From IMG/VR virus record IMGVR_UViG_3300032315_000814, positions 1 to 35,832 of that record: a stretch of 35,832 bases of DNA; one strand, 5' to 3'. The position numbers were made by a program, and so were the translations under genes. Source of the DNA: a virus. Positions 18,624 to 27,254 of this stretch are shown here, in pieces. Within the stretch, counting starts at the first letter, position 1. Each line of letters opens with the position of its first letter. The notes below the pieces were generated by a model, which made no database searches, was not told the DNA's origin, and was given only the letters and a program-made list of their open reading frames with translations.

Positions 18624-20221
18624 TGGTAGCCCTCCACGATGGCTGTGGCTTTGATGCGCCGGCCGGCTGTGGCGGTGCCCTGCACGGCGGCGGCAATGGT
18701 GGCGGTGCCAGCGATGGCGCTGGACATCCCGGCGGATGCGGGAATGACGGCGCCAACATTGGCGTTGCCTGTAACAGCGCGTGCGGCGACGGCGGAGGCG
18801 CGGATTACTGGCGTCGGAACCGTCGCGTCGCAGACAATCGCGCCCGCGCCAGCCAGTAAGCCCGAAACGCTGAACCGCTGGCGCGCAATCGCGGCAACCG
18901 TGCCCACGCCTGCAAGGCTTGCGGCGGCGCCGGCATTGCGAGCGACAGCGGCTTGCAGCGTGCCGTTGGCCGAAAGCGTGGCGGCCGCGCTTTTCCGCCG
19001 GCCCGCTGTTGCGTCAATCGTGCCCGCACCGACTAGCGCGGCGCTGACAGGCAGGGCAACGCGCGCATCGGCGAAGATAGTGCCAGCGCCAGCAAGCGCG
19101 GCGGCTGCGGCCTTCTGGCCGCGTGCCGTGCCGGTCAGCGTGCCGGCGGCGGTCAGCACAGAGCCGGCGGCGATGGTCGCCGCGGCGCTGGCGGTAAGCG
19201 TGCCCGAGGCCGACAGCGCGGCAGATACCACGTCGGCGATGATTGCATCAGCCGTAAGCGTGCCGGCGCCTTGCAGCGTGGCAGCGACGGCCTTGCCAAG
19301 CCCTGCATCGGCCTGCGCGGTGCCTGCGCCGTCGAGCGCGGCGGTGATGGGCCGCGACCGGCCGGCGGCTGCGTTGACGGCACCAGCGCCAGCCAGCGCG
19401 GCTTCTGCCGGCCGGCTGCGCTGAGCGTCGGCGGCGATGACGCCTGCGCCGTCGAGCGCCGCAGCGGCGGGCCGCGTCCGCTCGGCCTGGCAAGCAACAA
19501 AGCCGGCGCCCTGCAGGGCGGCGGCCACAGGTAGAACAACGCCAGCCGCAGCGGCAACCGTTCCAGCGCCGTCGAGCGCCGCCGCGACTGGCAGCACCAA
19601 GCCGCCAGCAGCATCAACCGCACCAACGCCGTACAGCGCGGCAGTAACGCCACGCTGGCGGTTGGCCAGAGCCAGCGCCGCACCTTCGCCCGCAAGCGCC
19701 GCGCTGGCCGCTAGGGTAACGGCACAAGCGCCGCTCAGCGTGCCCGCGCCGGTCAGCGAGGCGGCGGCCGGCGCAATCAGCCCGGCAGCAGCGGCAAGCG
19801 CGCCCTCGGCCGCCAGCGCGGCGGCGACACCACGCTCGCGCTGAACAGATGCGGACGCCGCACCTTCGCCCGCAAGCGCCGCGCTGGCACTACGCTCGCG
19901 CGACGCATCACCCGCCGCAGTGCCGGCGCCAGCCAATGCCGCCGCGGCGGCAAGCGTCAGGTTGGCGTCAGCGGCAACAGCGCCCGCGCCGGTAAGGGCA
20001 GCGGCAATCGCCCGGCTGCGCCCAGCCTGGGCGGCAAGCGTACCGCTGGCGGCAAGCGTCGCCGAAGCCTCGCGCGGAATGCCGGCGATGGCGGCAAGCG
20101 TGCCGGCGCCGTTGAGCGCAGCCGTTACCTCGACCGCGTTGAAGTTCTCGGTGACACGGAAGCTGCCCGCTTCCGTCGTGCGGATTAACCCGCTTTCGGA
20201 TATACGGACGCCGTTGCTCAT
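18620..20221 (-). CDS. Tandem-repeat tail fibre-like protein (22 copies of a 20-residue repeat)
   Basis: A 533-residue protein with a strict architecture: a 33-residue non-repeated head (MSNGVRISESGLIRTTEAGS and on), then 22 repeats of exactly 20 residues (34-473), then a 60-residue tail. The consensus is A-A-L-x-G-A-G-T-x-x-A-x-A with seven looser residues to follow. Composition is mostly Ala and Gly with very few charges. Exact 20-residue periodicity with a conserved Leu and Gly-Ala-Gly turn suggests a stacked solenoid or fibrous rod. The location between the tail-adhesin block and the lysis genes suggests a fibre shaft or side-fibre. I do not recognise the family. Confidence 0.7.
   Translation of the reverse strand: MSNGVRISESGLIRTTEAGSFRVTENFNAVEVTAALNGAGTLAAIAGIPREASATLAASGTLAAQAGRSRAIAAALTGAGAVAADANLTLAAAAALAGAGTAAGDASRERSASAALAGEGAASASVQRERGVAAALAAEGALAAAAGLIAPAAASLTGAGTLSGACAVTLAASAALAGEGAALALANRQRGVTAALYGVGAVDAAGGLVLPVAAALDGAGTVAAAAGVVLPVAAALQGAGFVACQAERTRPAAAALDGAGVIAADAQRSRPAEAALAGAGAVNAAAGRSRPITAALDGAGTAQADAGLGKAVAATLQGAGTLTADAIIADVVSAALSASGTLTASAAATIAAGSVLTAAGTLTGTARGQKAAAAALAGAGTIFADARVALPVSAALVGAGTIDATAGRRKSAAATLSANGTLQAAVARNAGAAASLAGVGTVAAIARQRFSVSGLLAGAGAIVCDATVPTPVIRASAVAARAVTGNANVGAVIPASAGMSSAIAGTATIAAAVQGTATAGRRIKATAIVEGYQ
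18803..20122 (-). repeat. 22 tandem 60-bp coding repeats
   Basis: The DNA encoding the 22 repeats has a 60-base period with no insertion or deletion across 1,320 bases. The GGCGCTGGC-type block encoding Gly-Ala-Gly recurs at the same phase each time. Copies have diverged in the loose positions, so it is an old or selected array, not a fresh expansion. Such arrays can gain or lose whole units by recombination and so alter shaft length. Confidence 0.9.
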
Positions 20222-20232
20222 GGCGCGCTATC

Positions 20233-20664
20233 TCAAGCCGGCTGCGTCGGCCACTCGACCGACCAGGGGAAGCCCTCTTGGCCGGGTACGTCGCGCAGCT
20301 CCTGCCGGTACGCTGCCCAAGCGGCGGCATCCGCAGGGGCATCGGCAAACTGGGTCCAGTCGGAGGCGGCAAGCCGGGCGTTGCGGTCGGCGCGGAGCGA
20401 AGCCGACGCCTCAATAACCATAGGCAGTTCTCTCCACCGGGGAATTTGCTTGATGGCGCTTATCTCCGCAGGCGTCCGCTCGCGGGTATTCCACTTTTGG
20501 TAAACACGGCAACCTTCTGCCGCGTAATAATCACCGTCAACTGTTGAATGGATCGTTTCAGCCGGGCGATCTGAAAAGTAAACTGGATAGGCGCCGGTGG
20601 TCATTTTGGGCAAAAGCAATTGGTCGGGCTGTCCATCTAAAATCTTCATGTAAAAGTTGGACAT
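20233..20664 (-). CDS. Tail fibre assembly chaperone-like protein
   Basis: A 143-residue protein from ATG 20664, which shares one base with the stop of the adhesin gene (TGATG). The C-terminal segment (RNARLAASDWTQFADAPADA, WAAYRQELRDVPGQEGFPWS, then VEWPTQP) is the hallmark of the phage tail assembly chaperone group encoded next to fibre genes. The first half is beta-rich (VYFSDRPAETIHSTVDGDYY). It would help fold or attach the adhesin before it or the repeat protein after it. Confidence 0.8.
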   Translation of the reverse strand: MSNFYMKILDGQPDQLLLPKMTTGAYPVYFSDRPAETIHSTVDGDYYAAEGCRVYQKWNTRERTPAEISAIKQIPRWRELPMVIEASASLRADRNARLAASDWTQFADAPADAAAWAAYRQELRDVPGQEGFPWSVEWPTQPA

Positions 20665-21965
20665 CACAAGTTCCCCGTGTTGGTGGATGGAAATGCGCGA
20701 GTAATGCCGCTTGTTCCCGACCAAATAATTCTCACTGCGCCAGTGCCACCGGCTGAGTTTGTTCCGCCTGTGCCGCCGCCGTATTGTTTGAAGGAGCCAC
20801 CACTGCCAGCGCCAGAAGGCGCGATGCCGTTAGCTCCCTGCCCCAACAACCCGACGCCACCCCCATCTTTGTTCGAATGTGCTCCAAGGTTTGAGCCGCC
20901 CGCTCCACCGCCGCCGGACCCTGCTTGACTAGCTCCCGCGCCGCCGTTCCCGGAGTAGCCGCCAGCCCCGCCGCCACCCCCTTGGGCACCGTCACCGGGC
21001 CCCCGCCCTTCGCCGCCGAGGCCCCCACCATCGCCGGTAAAAGTGCCGCCCGCCGCAGGTCCACTGCCCGACCCCGACGCGCCGCCGCCGCCGCGCACGA
21101 TGCTGGAGCTAACAAAGGAGCTATCTCCACCAGGAACACTAGCACTGCTGCCCGCCGCACCCACAACCACCGTGTAACTTTGCCCCGGGACAACCGAGAT
21201 GTTGTTTTTCCACCCCAATCCGCCGCCGCCGCCGCCGGATTGATACCAACTACCAAACCCCCCGCCCCCGACGCAGACGGCAGAGACAGAGGTGACGTTA
21301 AGAGGGGCGACCCATGTATAGGTCCCAGGCGTGGTAAAAGCGATCTGGCTCGCCGGGGTTGTCACTGTATATCCACCAATTGTCCTTTGATTTATAACAA
21401 ATCCGCCAGCGCCATCTTGCGTTGGCGTATAAGTAATGGTCGCTAAAGATCGCGACACCGTGCCGTTTGTTGTTGTGATTGTATATGTGGTTTGAGAGTC
21501 AAAATTAGTGATGGTGAACGTGTATGCGGTGCCGGTGATCATCGTGCTTGACGTGGGGCCGTCGATGGTTACTGAGGTGGCATTTCCCCATACAGGCGGG
21601 GAGTTTATTCCCTGCGAAAGCAGAGCTTGGCCGCTGACGCCGTAGTTTGCCCCCTGAATACCAAGCTGACCCAAAGGGCCAATTCTAAAATCTTCCGAGC
21701 CGCCAGTGCCGAAGGCGATGGTGTCCGCAGCCGGGAAGAAGATGCCGGTGTTGCTATCGCCCGCAGCGGTCAGGCCGGGCGCGCTTACCGTGCCGGCCGC
21801 GACAGCCAGCGCGCCGGTCAGCGTGCCGCCGCTGGTCGGCAGCAGCCCGTCGCGGATCTGCGCCGCCGTCACCTTGCGCGACGTGCCGGCTTGGTTCGCT
21901 TCCAGCTCGTCGGTCCCAGCAGCCGAAGCCGCCGCCGGGAGGTCGGATATTTTGACGAAGGCCAC
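20664..21965 (-). CDS. Distal tail adhesin with polyglycine-rich receptor-binding domain
   Basis: A 433-residue tail fibre protein. Residues 1-60 carry the common attachment segment (MAFVKISDLPAAASAAGTDE and LPTSGGTLTGAL). A linker contains SNTGIFFPAADTIAFGTGGS. Residues about 205-420 form a glycine-rich domain with a TPGTYTWVAPLNVTSVSAV entry and long runs of Gly interrupted by single residues. It closes with GTGAVRIIW and a short tail. This layout matches adhesins whose polyglycine-II sandwich presents variable loops that bind the host receptor. It is the likely host-range determinant. Confidence 0.85.
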   Translation of the reverse strand: MAFVKISDLPAAASAAGTDELEANQAGTSRKVTAAQIRDGLLPTSGGTLTGALAVAAGTVSAPGLTAAGDSNTGIFFPAADTIAFGTGGSEDFRIGPLGQLGIQGANYGVSGQALLSQGINSPPVWGNATSVTIDGPTSSTMITGTAYTFTITNFDSQTTYTITTTNGTVSRSLATITYTPTQDGAGGFVINQRTIGGYTVTTPASQIAFTTPGTYTWVAPLNVTSVSAVCVGGGGFGSWYQSGGGGGGLGWKNNISVVPGQSYTVVVGAAGSSASVPGGDSSFVSSSIVRGGGGASGSGSGPAAGGTFTGDGGGLGGEGRGPGDGAQGGGGGAGGYSGNGGAGASQAGSGGGGAGGSNLGAHSNKDGGGVGLLGQGANGIAPSGAGSGGSFKQYGGGTGGTNSAGGTGAVRIIWSGTSGITRAFPSTNTGNL

Positions 21966-21983
21966 GGCGGCGGCTCCTGCTTA

Positions 21984-22364
21984 TTAGGCGATGGTCAGCG
22001 AAAGCGCGCTGGCGGCGATGGTCAGGCTGTCGCCGGTGTCCACCGTGCGCGCGGTGGTGAGGGCGCCGGCCCACAGGCAATTGCCGCCCGTCACCGCATC
22101 AAACACGGCCACCGACGCCATCGAGCCCCAGGACGCAGACGCCGGGCCGAAGACCAGCAGCGCGCTATTCGTCGCCGCGTCATTCGTCACGGTGAAGCTG
22201 ACAACCTGGCGCGCGTAGCCATTACCGCTCGGCTCGCCGGTCAGGCCGGTGTCGGTGTGGCCCGTGCCGGCGCCGACATACCACGCGGTCGGGCGCGACA
22301 CGGCGCCGGCGGTGAGCTGCCAGACAAGAAGCTGGTTCTCGCCGAAGTTGGTGATGTTGCTCAT
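21984..22364 (-). CDS. Tail fibre-associated structural protein, Gp80-like
   Basis: A 126-residue beta-rich protein: SNITNFGENQLLVWQLTAG, then PTAWYVGAGTGHTDTGLTGE, PSGNGYARQVVSFTV. The LTGEPSGNGYARQ motif is characteristic of a group of small structural proteins encoded with phage tail fibres. It probably forms part of the fibre base. It lies in an unbroken run of tail-tip genes on the minus strand. Confidence 0.65.
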   Translation of the reverse strand: MSNITNFGENQLLVWQLTAGAVSRPTAWYVGAGTGHTDTGLTGEPSGNGYARQVVSFTVTNDAATNSALLVFGPASASWGSMASVAVFDAVTGGNCLWAGALTTARTVDTGDSLTIAASALSLTIA

Positions 22365-22373
22365 CTCTATCTC

Positions 22374-22772
22374 CTATTCGCTAGGGCCTGCCGGCCATTG
22401 AACTGCAGCCGCGGCACGCGCCTCGGCGGCGTTGTTCGCCGCCATGACGGCGGCCTTGGCCTGCAAGCGCAGGCTTTCGATTTGCGCGGCCACGGCCGTC
22501 CAGGCCGCGGCACGCGCGCGAACGAGAGCGCCGACAGCGGAAAGCGTGGCGGCGGTGATGCCGACCTCGGCTGCAAGCATTGGGTAAGCCTCGGGCTGCG
22601 GCGCGGGGTCGGTCGCCATGCGCTCGGCTTCGGCGCGCTTTTGCTCATAGGTGAGCGCCTGGCCGCTGCCGGCCGTGATCCACAGCAACCGCGTCGTCTC
22701 GGCCTGCGCGTCCACTTGCGTCGTCAGCGTCAGCCGAAGCGTGTTGATGGTCGGGCCAAGGTCAATCCGCAT
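22374..22772 (-). CDS. Tail fibre-linked hypothetical protein (132 aa)
   Basis: A 132-residue protein. A conserved-looking central motif ITAGSGQALTYEQKRAEAER (residues 32-51) is shared with small tail proteins of many phages, often described as fibre-assembly or DUF-type. The C-terminal half is an Ala-rich helix (RARAAAWTAVAAQIESLRLQ, then AKAAVMAANNAAEARAAAA), ending with Trp-Pro. It overlaps the upstream gene by 11 bases. The exact role is unknown. Confidence 0.6.
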   Translation of the reverse strand: MRIDLGPTINTLRLTLTTQVDAQAETTRLLWITAGSGQALTYEQKRAEAERMATDPAPQPEAYPMLAAEVGITAATLSAVGALVRARAAAWTAVAAQIESLRLQAKAAVMAANNAAEARAAAAVQWPAGPSE

Positions 22773-23199
22773 GGATGGTGACCTCCCACGGCTTGTGTGT
22801 CGGGTCGGCTGTGACGCTGACGCGGATGGCGCCCGGCTGCGTGCTGGTCAGCGTCAGCGTGCCGCCTGCAACCTCAATCGGCCCGGCTTGCACGGCGCCT
22901 GCGATCCGCACGCAGCAAGGGTCGGGAAGGCCGCTGATGACGCATTGCGCGATGCCATCGGCGGCAAAGGTCGCGGCCGAGATGGTTGGCGTCATCGTGG
23001 CCCGTTCGACCGCCGCGCCGTTGACGATGCGGTAGGCAAGCGGGGTGACGGCGGCGGGGTGGTCAAACGGCACAACCGGGCCGACCAATTGGCCAGGCAT
23101 AAGCACGCGCGGGACTTCGCCTGTCGACGACCGATAGACGCTATTAATAATCCCGAGTTGGTCGTGCAGAAGGGTGGCATCGAAGGTATTGTCGTTCAT
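22762..23199 (-). CDS. Tail structural protein (145 aa)
   Basis: A 145-residue protein; I start it at the ATG at 23199, five bases after the tail-tip gene stop, because the longer frame to 23274 is shadow. The sequence is beta-rich in its second half (GPIEVAGGTLTLTSTQPGAI, then RVSVTADPTHKPWEVTIHAD), with two adjacent cysteines in PDPCCVRIAG. It resembles small Ig-like tail-tip accessory proteins, but I cannot name a family. Confidence 0.6.
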   Translation of the reverse strand: MNDNTFDATLLHDQLGIINSVYRSSTGEVPRVLMPGQLVGPVVPFDHPAAVTPLAYRIVNGAAVERATMTPTISAATFAADGIAQCVISGLPDPCCVRIAGAVQAGPIEVAGGTLTLTSTQPGAIRVSVTADPTHKPWEVTIHAD

Positions 23200-23204
23200 C
23201 GGTG

Positions 23205-26200
23205 TCACCGGATGCGGCTGAACGCAATTATGGAAAACGAAGACGCCTGGATTGAGCCGTCTTGCCCCCACCAATATAAAATAAAGTCATTATTCCCGGC
23301 GGTAAACGTGCGGGCCAAGATAAAGGTAGGCGTGTCGTTGATGGCGCCCATTTGACGCTCAAGAATAGTGCTGCCCCCCGCAGTCTGGATAAGCACTCGG
23401 GTAACGGTGGCGCCGCCTGAGTACCCCTGCTGCAATGACACCATCAATATGCCTTGCCGGTCTTGTGGCACCGTAAAGCCAAGGCCCTGGATGGCTTGAT
23501 AATTGCCCGAACCCGACGCTGTATTGGGGTTAAACGCGGAGGCAAAGGTCGTGACCGCATCGCCCTGCACTCGCAGCGTGTCCACCGTCGCAACGCCAAG
23601 CTGCGCGGACTGCGTGATTAGGGTTTCGGACGCGAGGTTCGTCGCGCGGATGGCGCCGGCTGCGATCTCGGTCGAGCTGATAGCAGCGGCGGCGATCTTG
23701 CCGGCGGTTATGGCGTTGGCGGTGATCTTGTCGGACGTGATGGCGTTGGCGGCTATCTTGCTCGCCTCAACCGCGCCCGCCGCAATTTTCTCAGCCGTGA
23801 TGGCGCTGCCAGCTATTTTTTCGGCAACAACCGCGCCCGCCGCGATGTTGGCGGCCAGCACCGACGCCGCCTGCAGCTTCGGCGTGGATATGGCACTGTC
23901 GCTGATCTGCGTCGTGGTGATTTGGCCAGTCAGCTTTGCCGCGTTAATTGCGGCGAGCTGCGCGTCTGTTAGCTGCCCGGTGATATCCACCGCCGGCACC
24001 GCTGCCGTCCAGGCCGACCCGGTCCAGCGATACAGCTTGTCGTCGGTGGTCAGGAACACCATCCGGCCTTCAAAATTGCCGGTGCTGGGCAGGCTGCTGA
24101 CAATCTCGACCGGCGTGATGCCGGCGGCGAACTTTGCGGTGTTGACGATACCGTCCTGGATGTCATTTGCGACCAGCAGCGAGGTGGTCGCAGTGACCGG
24201 GCCAACATAGGCCGACAGGTTGCCGCTCAGGTCGCGCGACCGCACCCAGTAGTGGCGCGTCACGTTCGGATTTAGTCCCGTCCGCACAAAGCCGGTGCCG
24301 CGCGTCTCGCCGACAAAGTAGCGGCCCGCGGTGCTGGTGCTGGTATTTTCCCAGACTTCTACCGCCGCCAAGTCGGACGCCGTGGGCAGCGTCCAGGCTA
24401 CGCTGACGCCGCGCGTAATGCCGGCGGCGGTCAAGTTGGTCGGCGCGTCAGGCGCCGTGCTGTCGGCGGCGCCCGTGCCATTGATCGTGGTGGACCAAGC
24501 GCCGCGCGCGATGCCGGTGACGCCGCGCACCCGGACTTGGTAGGCTGTGCCGATCAGCACTGGCGCGATGACGAAGCGGTTGGTGCCGACCGGCACCTCG
24601 GCCGAGTTCCAGTCCGCCGCGCCAGACACGCGCCATTGCACCTCGTGGGCAATCAGGAACGCGAAGGCCGAGGCGGTCCATGTCACCAGCAGCGCAGGCG
24701 CGACAGATCCATCCGCCTGCAACGCCGTGCTGGCGGCGACCGCAAGGTTAGTCGGCGCAGGGATCGCAAGCGGGTCCACCAGATTGGTGTCAGGCGCCAG
24801 CGGCAAGGGCTGGGCGTCGCCGAACTGCCAAGCGTAGCTGTTGGCGCTCTCCTCGCGCAGCGTCAGGTTGATGATGCCGCTTTCGGCGTCGAAGGTCCAT
24901 GCGACGATGCGGAAGGGCTTATTCGTCCACCCGAAGTCGGCCAGCGTGACGTTCAACGTCTGCCAAACGCAATACCGCAGGCCGGCGTATTTCACCGGCA
25001 CGCGCACCGTCAGCGCCTCGCGCGCACGGCGCAGGGTCAGCTTGGCGAGCCGCTGCGCGCGCGTTTCGTCGGTCGTAAACGGCCACTCAACATCCCGCGT
25101 GATCGTCTCGCCGTCAGCCGACACGATGGCCGCCTCGGAATAGGCGGGGAACTCGGACGCCTGCCAGTTGCGGCTTGGGTTGATGAACGTACCGCGCACC
25201 GTATTGAACAGCTCGCGCCGCGGCGGCTTAGTCACCAACTCGACCGGGCCGGCGAGGTCGCTGGCCGTCAGCGTGTCGGTCGGCGCGTCATAGGCGCCGG
25301 CGTATAGGCGATATCGGCCTTGAACATAGACCAGCGTGCCGGCGCAGCTCGTCAGCATATCGTCGATGATATCGAGCGGCGTGGCGTCAAGGCTAAACGC
25401 GCCGTCGAGCGTATATCGCCGCTGCGTGGTGCCGCCCGCGGCGATGGTCACGAATTCATCGCAGACGTTGGCGGCAGCCGTGAAAGATGCCGTGTCGATT
25501 TCGTCGGCGCTGCACGCGAGGCCATCCGCGCTCGTCAGATAGTGCAGGATGCAGAGCGCAGGGTTGTTGCTGTAGCCGGTGACGCCAGTGCGAGGGTCCA
25601 CGATCTGGTTGTGGCCGCGCATCTCGACCGACAGAGCGCCGGGGCCGTTGGCAAATACGTCGCGGTCGTATTCCAGCCGGACGTACATATACGCAGTTTC
25701 CCGCAGCACATGGTCGGCGGTCCATTCGCCGTTCGTGTCCGCGATAAGGTCGGCGTTGGCCGTTGTTTGACCGCCAGCGGCAAAGAAAGTCCGCAGCCGG
25801 TTGGCGTACTTGCCCGTGGTGTGCGCGCCGTTGACCCACGCAATTCGCTCGTCGTTAATCCAAAGCGCGAGCGGCCCATCTACGCGATGGCCAGCGACCG
25901 GAACGACGAGGTGCAGGAACTGTTTTGCGTCGCCGCTGCTGGACGCATAGACAATCGGGCCAGAGACGCGGGCGGTCCCATACACCACCTGGCGCGGGGC
26001 CACGCTGCTGCGGATGGTCTGCTTGCGGTCCTGGGCGCGGCTGCTGCTGGACGACTTGGTGCGATTAAGGCCAAAGGCCGCGCTGAGGCCGTAGCCAATG
26101 CCGGCAGCGACGACGCCACCCACCAGCCCGGCAGCAATAGTCGCTAAGCTGGCGAAGCCAAACAATGTTGGGCCGATAATAGCTGCGGCTGCCGCCGAGG

Positions 26201-26249
26201 CGCCATAGCCGGCGGCCGCCACAGCTATAGCGACAATGATTTGCGGCAT
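23205..26249 (-). CDS. Tail-tip host-specificity protein (gpJ-like)
   Basis: A 1014-residue protein from ATG 26249, the central tail-tip fibre. It opens with a long Ala/Gly-rich hydrophobic stretch (IIVAIAVAAAGYGASAAAAA), as is common in this family. The phage tail-tip core follows (SVAPRQVVYGTARVSGPIVY, INDERIAWV, LRRAREALTVRVPVKYAGLR), then two fibronectin type III domains (PTNLAVAAS region and APDAPTNLTAAG region). A decapeptide repeat region encoded at about 23640-23870 follows (units like GSAITAEKIA, at least seven). A beta-rich C-terminal domain probably contacts the receptor. The preceding three genes are the usual partners at the tail tip. Confidence 0.9.
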   Translation of the reverse strand: MPQIIVAIAVAAAGYGASAAAAAIIGPTLFGFASLATIAAGLVGGVVAAGIGYGLSAAFGLNRTKSSSSSRAQDRKQTIRSSVAPRQVVYGTARVSGPIVYASSSGDAKQFLHLVVPVAGHRVDGPLALWINDERIAWVNGAHTTGKYANRLRTFFAAGGQTTANADLIADTNGEWTADHVLRETAYMYVRLEYDRDVFANGPGALSVEMRGHNQIVDPRTGVTGYSNNPALCILHYLTSADGLACSADEIDTASFTAAANVCDEFVTIAAGGTTQRRYTLDGAFSLDATPLDIIDDMLTSCAGTLVYVQGRYRLYAGAYDAPTDTLTASDLAGPVELVTKPPRRELFNTVRGTFINPSRNWQASEFPAYSEAAIVSADGETITRDVEWPFTTDETRAQRLAKLTLRRAREALTVRVPVKYAGLRYCVWQTLNVTLADFGWTNKPFRIVAWTFDAESGIINLTLREESANSYAWQFGDAQPLPLAPDTNLVDPLAIPAPTNLAVAASTALQADGSVAPALLVTWTASAFAFLIAHEVQWRVSGAADWNSAEVPVGTNRFVIAPVLIGTAYQVRVRGVTGIARGAWSTTINGTGAADSTAPDAPTNLTAAGITRGVSVAWTLPTASDLAAVEVWENTSTSTAGRYFVGETRGTGFVRTGLNPNVTRHYWVRSRDLSGNLSAYVGPVTATTSLLVANDIQDGIVNTAKFAAGITPVEIVSSLPSTGNFEGRMVFLTTDDKLYRWTGSAWTAAVPAVDITGQLTDAQLAAINAAKLTGQITTTQISDSAISTPKLQAASVLAANIAAGAVVAEKIAGSAITAEKIAAGAVEASKIAANAITSDKITANAITAGKIAAAAISSTEIAAGAIRATNLASETLITQSAQLGVATVDTLRVQGDAVTTFASAFNPNTASGSGNYQAIQGLGFTVPQDRQGILMVSLQQGYSGGATVTRVLIQTAGGSTILERQMGAINDTPTFILARTFTAGNNDFILYWWGQDGSIQASSFSIIAFSRIR

Positions 26250-26250
26250 C

Positions 26251-26679
26251 TCAGACCACCCACGCACGCAGGACGCGCGACGCCGGCAGGAAGTGCAGCC
26301 GGTCCACGCCGGGCACGGCCACCGTGCCGCCCAGATGCACGCCGCACATGCGCTGATTGCCGACCGCCACGAACACCATGTCCCCCCGCTGCGCGAAGGC
26401 TGGTTCGCACTCTGCCGCGCCCCAGGCCGCCATTGTCGCGGCTACCCACACCTCTAGGCCGGCCGGGCCAATGATGGCTTCGGCCTCTTCCTCGGTGCTG
26501 TATGCGCCGCGGACAGCCGCCGCCGGGTCTTCGCCGGTCAACTCAAGCGCGGCGTCAGCGGCGAGCGTGAAGCAATCCTGCAAGCCCCAGGCGAAGCCCT
26601 CATCGCGGCGCGCGTCGATAAAAGCCGCAAGCCGCTCGGCCCAGTCAGCAGCGCGGGCGCGCGTTGGTTCCGGGCGCAT
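26251..26679 (-). CDS. DUF6950-like tail assembly peptidase (NlpC/P60-type)
   Basis: A 142-residue protein with the catalytic cysteine context WGLQDCFTLAADAALELTG (Cys36) and a histidine in GVHLGGTVAVPG; it ends with FLPASRVLRAWVV. This matches DUF6950, a circularly reduced NlpC/P60-like group always found beside the tail-tip gene, filling the place of lambda gpK. It may cut peptidoglycan during entry or process tail-tip proteins. It shares one base with the upstream gene (TGATG) and lies two bases before the gpJ-like start. Confidence 0.8.
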   Translation of the reverse strand: MRPEPTRARAADWAERLAAFIDARRDEGFAWGLQDCFTLAADAALELTGEDPAAAVRGAYSTEEEAEAIIGPAGLEVWVAATMAAWGAAECEPAFAQRGDMVFVAVGNQRMCGVHLGGTVAVPGVDRLHFLPASRVLRAWVV

Positions 26680-27254
26680 CAGCGGGGCGGCGTCCAGTTA
26701 GAGGCAGGCCACACGATGTCTTTGTCCACCGTGGCCGTGACGAACTCGAAGCCCTTATCGGCCGCAAAAGCCCGCTTCTGATCTTCGTCGGTGTAGCGGC
26801 GCACGCGCGCGCGCTCCCAGTCGGCCAGCCTGTTTTCCAGCCGCACCGTGACGCTTGCTGTGTCGCCGAGCGTCACCGACATCTGGTCCATTCGCCCCCG
26901 GAAGGCGATGGGCGGGGTGCCGATCGGTTGCCCGTTCGCGTCAAGCTGCACTTCCCAAATGGTCGCAGCATCGCCCTGGTATTCCTGCGTGAGAGCGAGC
27001 GCCACAGCGTCGCGCGGGACGCCTGTGATGCCAACCGTCAGGCCATAGGGGCGCGTCTCGGCGCCTTCCTCAATCACGCCAATGGACCCCAGCGCGCCGA
27101 GGCCAAGAAAGGTATTGCCGCCGATGACGATATCCAGCGTGGATCCGTTCCAGCGCGCCATACCGCTGGGGAAGTCCAGCGCGACCGCCATCGTGCGGGT
27201 GACAACCTCGCCCGTGACGGCGGTCAGGTTGCCTGCTGCAAGACCCCGGCTCAT
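26679..27254 (-). CDS. Tail-tip protein, gpL-position (191 aa)
   Basis: A 191-residue beta-rich protein (TRTMAVALDFPSGMARWNGS, LDIVIGGNTFLGLGALGSIG, VTVRLENRLADWERARVRRY). The LADWERARVRRYTDEDQK motif near the end is typical of a tail hub protein encoded immediately before the DUF6950 peptidase. By position it corresponds to lambda gpL or the distal tail hub. It overlaps the upstream gene in ATGA (27251-27254). Confidence 0.7.
   Translation of the reverse strand: MSRGLAAGNLTAVTGEVVTRTMAVALDFPSGMARWNGSTLDIVIGGNTFLGLGALGSIGVIEEGAETRPYGLTVGITGVPRDAVALALTQEYQGDAATIWEVQLDANGQPIGTPPIAFRGRMDQMSVTLGDTASVTVRLENRLADWERARVRRYTDEDQKRAFAADKGFEFVTATVDKDIVWPASNWTPPR

Noticed and set aside
18639-19844. Long plus-strand open frames opposite the repeat gene
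   Set aside because: They are antisense to the 60-base coding repeats, whose period is a multiple of three, so stop-free antisense frames are expected. Their own sequences are low-complexity Ala/Pro/Val strings.
18803-20122. CRISPR-like regular spacing at 60 bases
   Set aside because: There is no alternation of identical repeats with unrelated spacers. The whole array is one open frame and its period reflects 20-residue protein repeats.
24537-26147. Plus-strand open frames opposite the tail-tip gene
   Set aside because: They are antisense shadows of the gpJ-like gene, with Arg/Gly/His-rich products lacking any domain.
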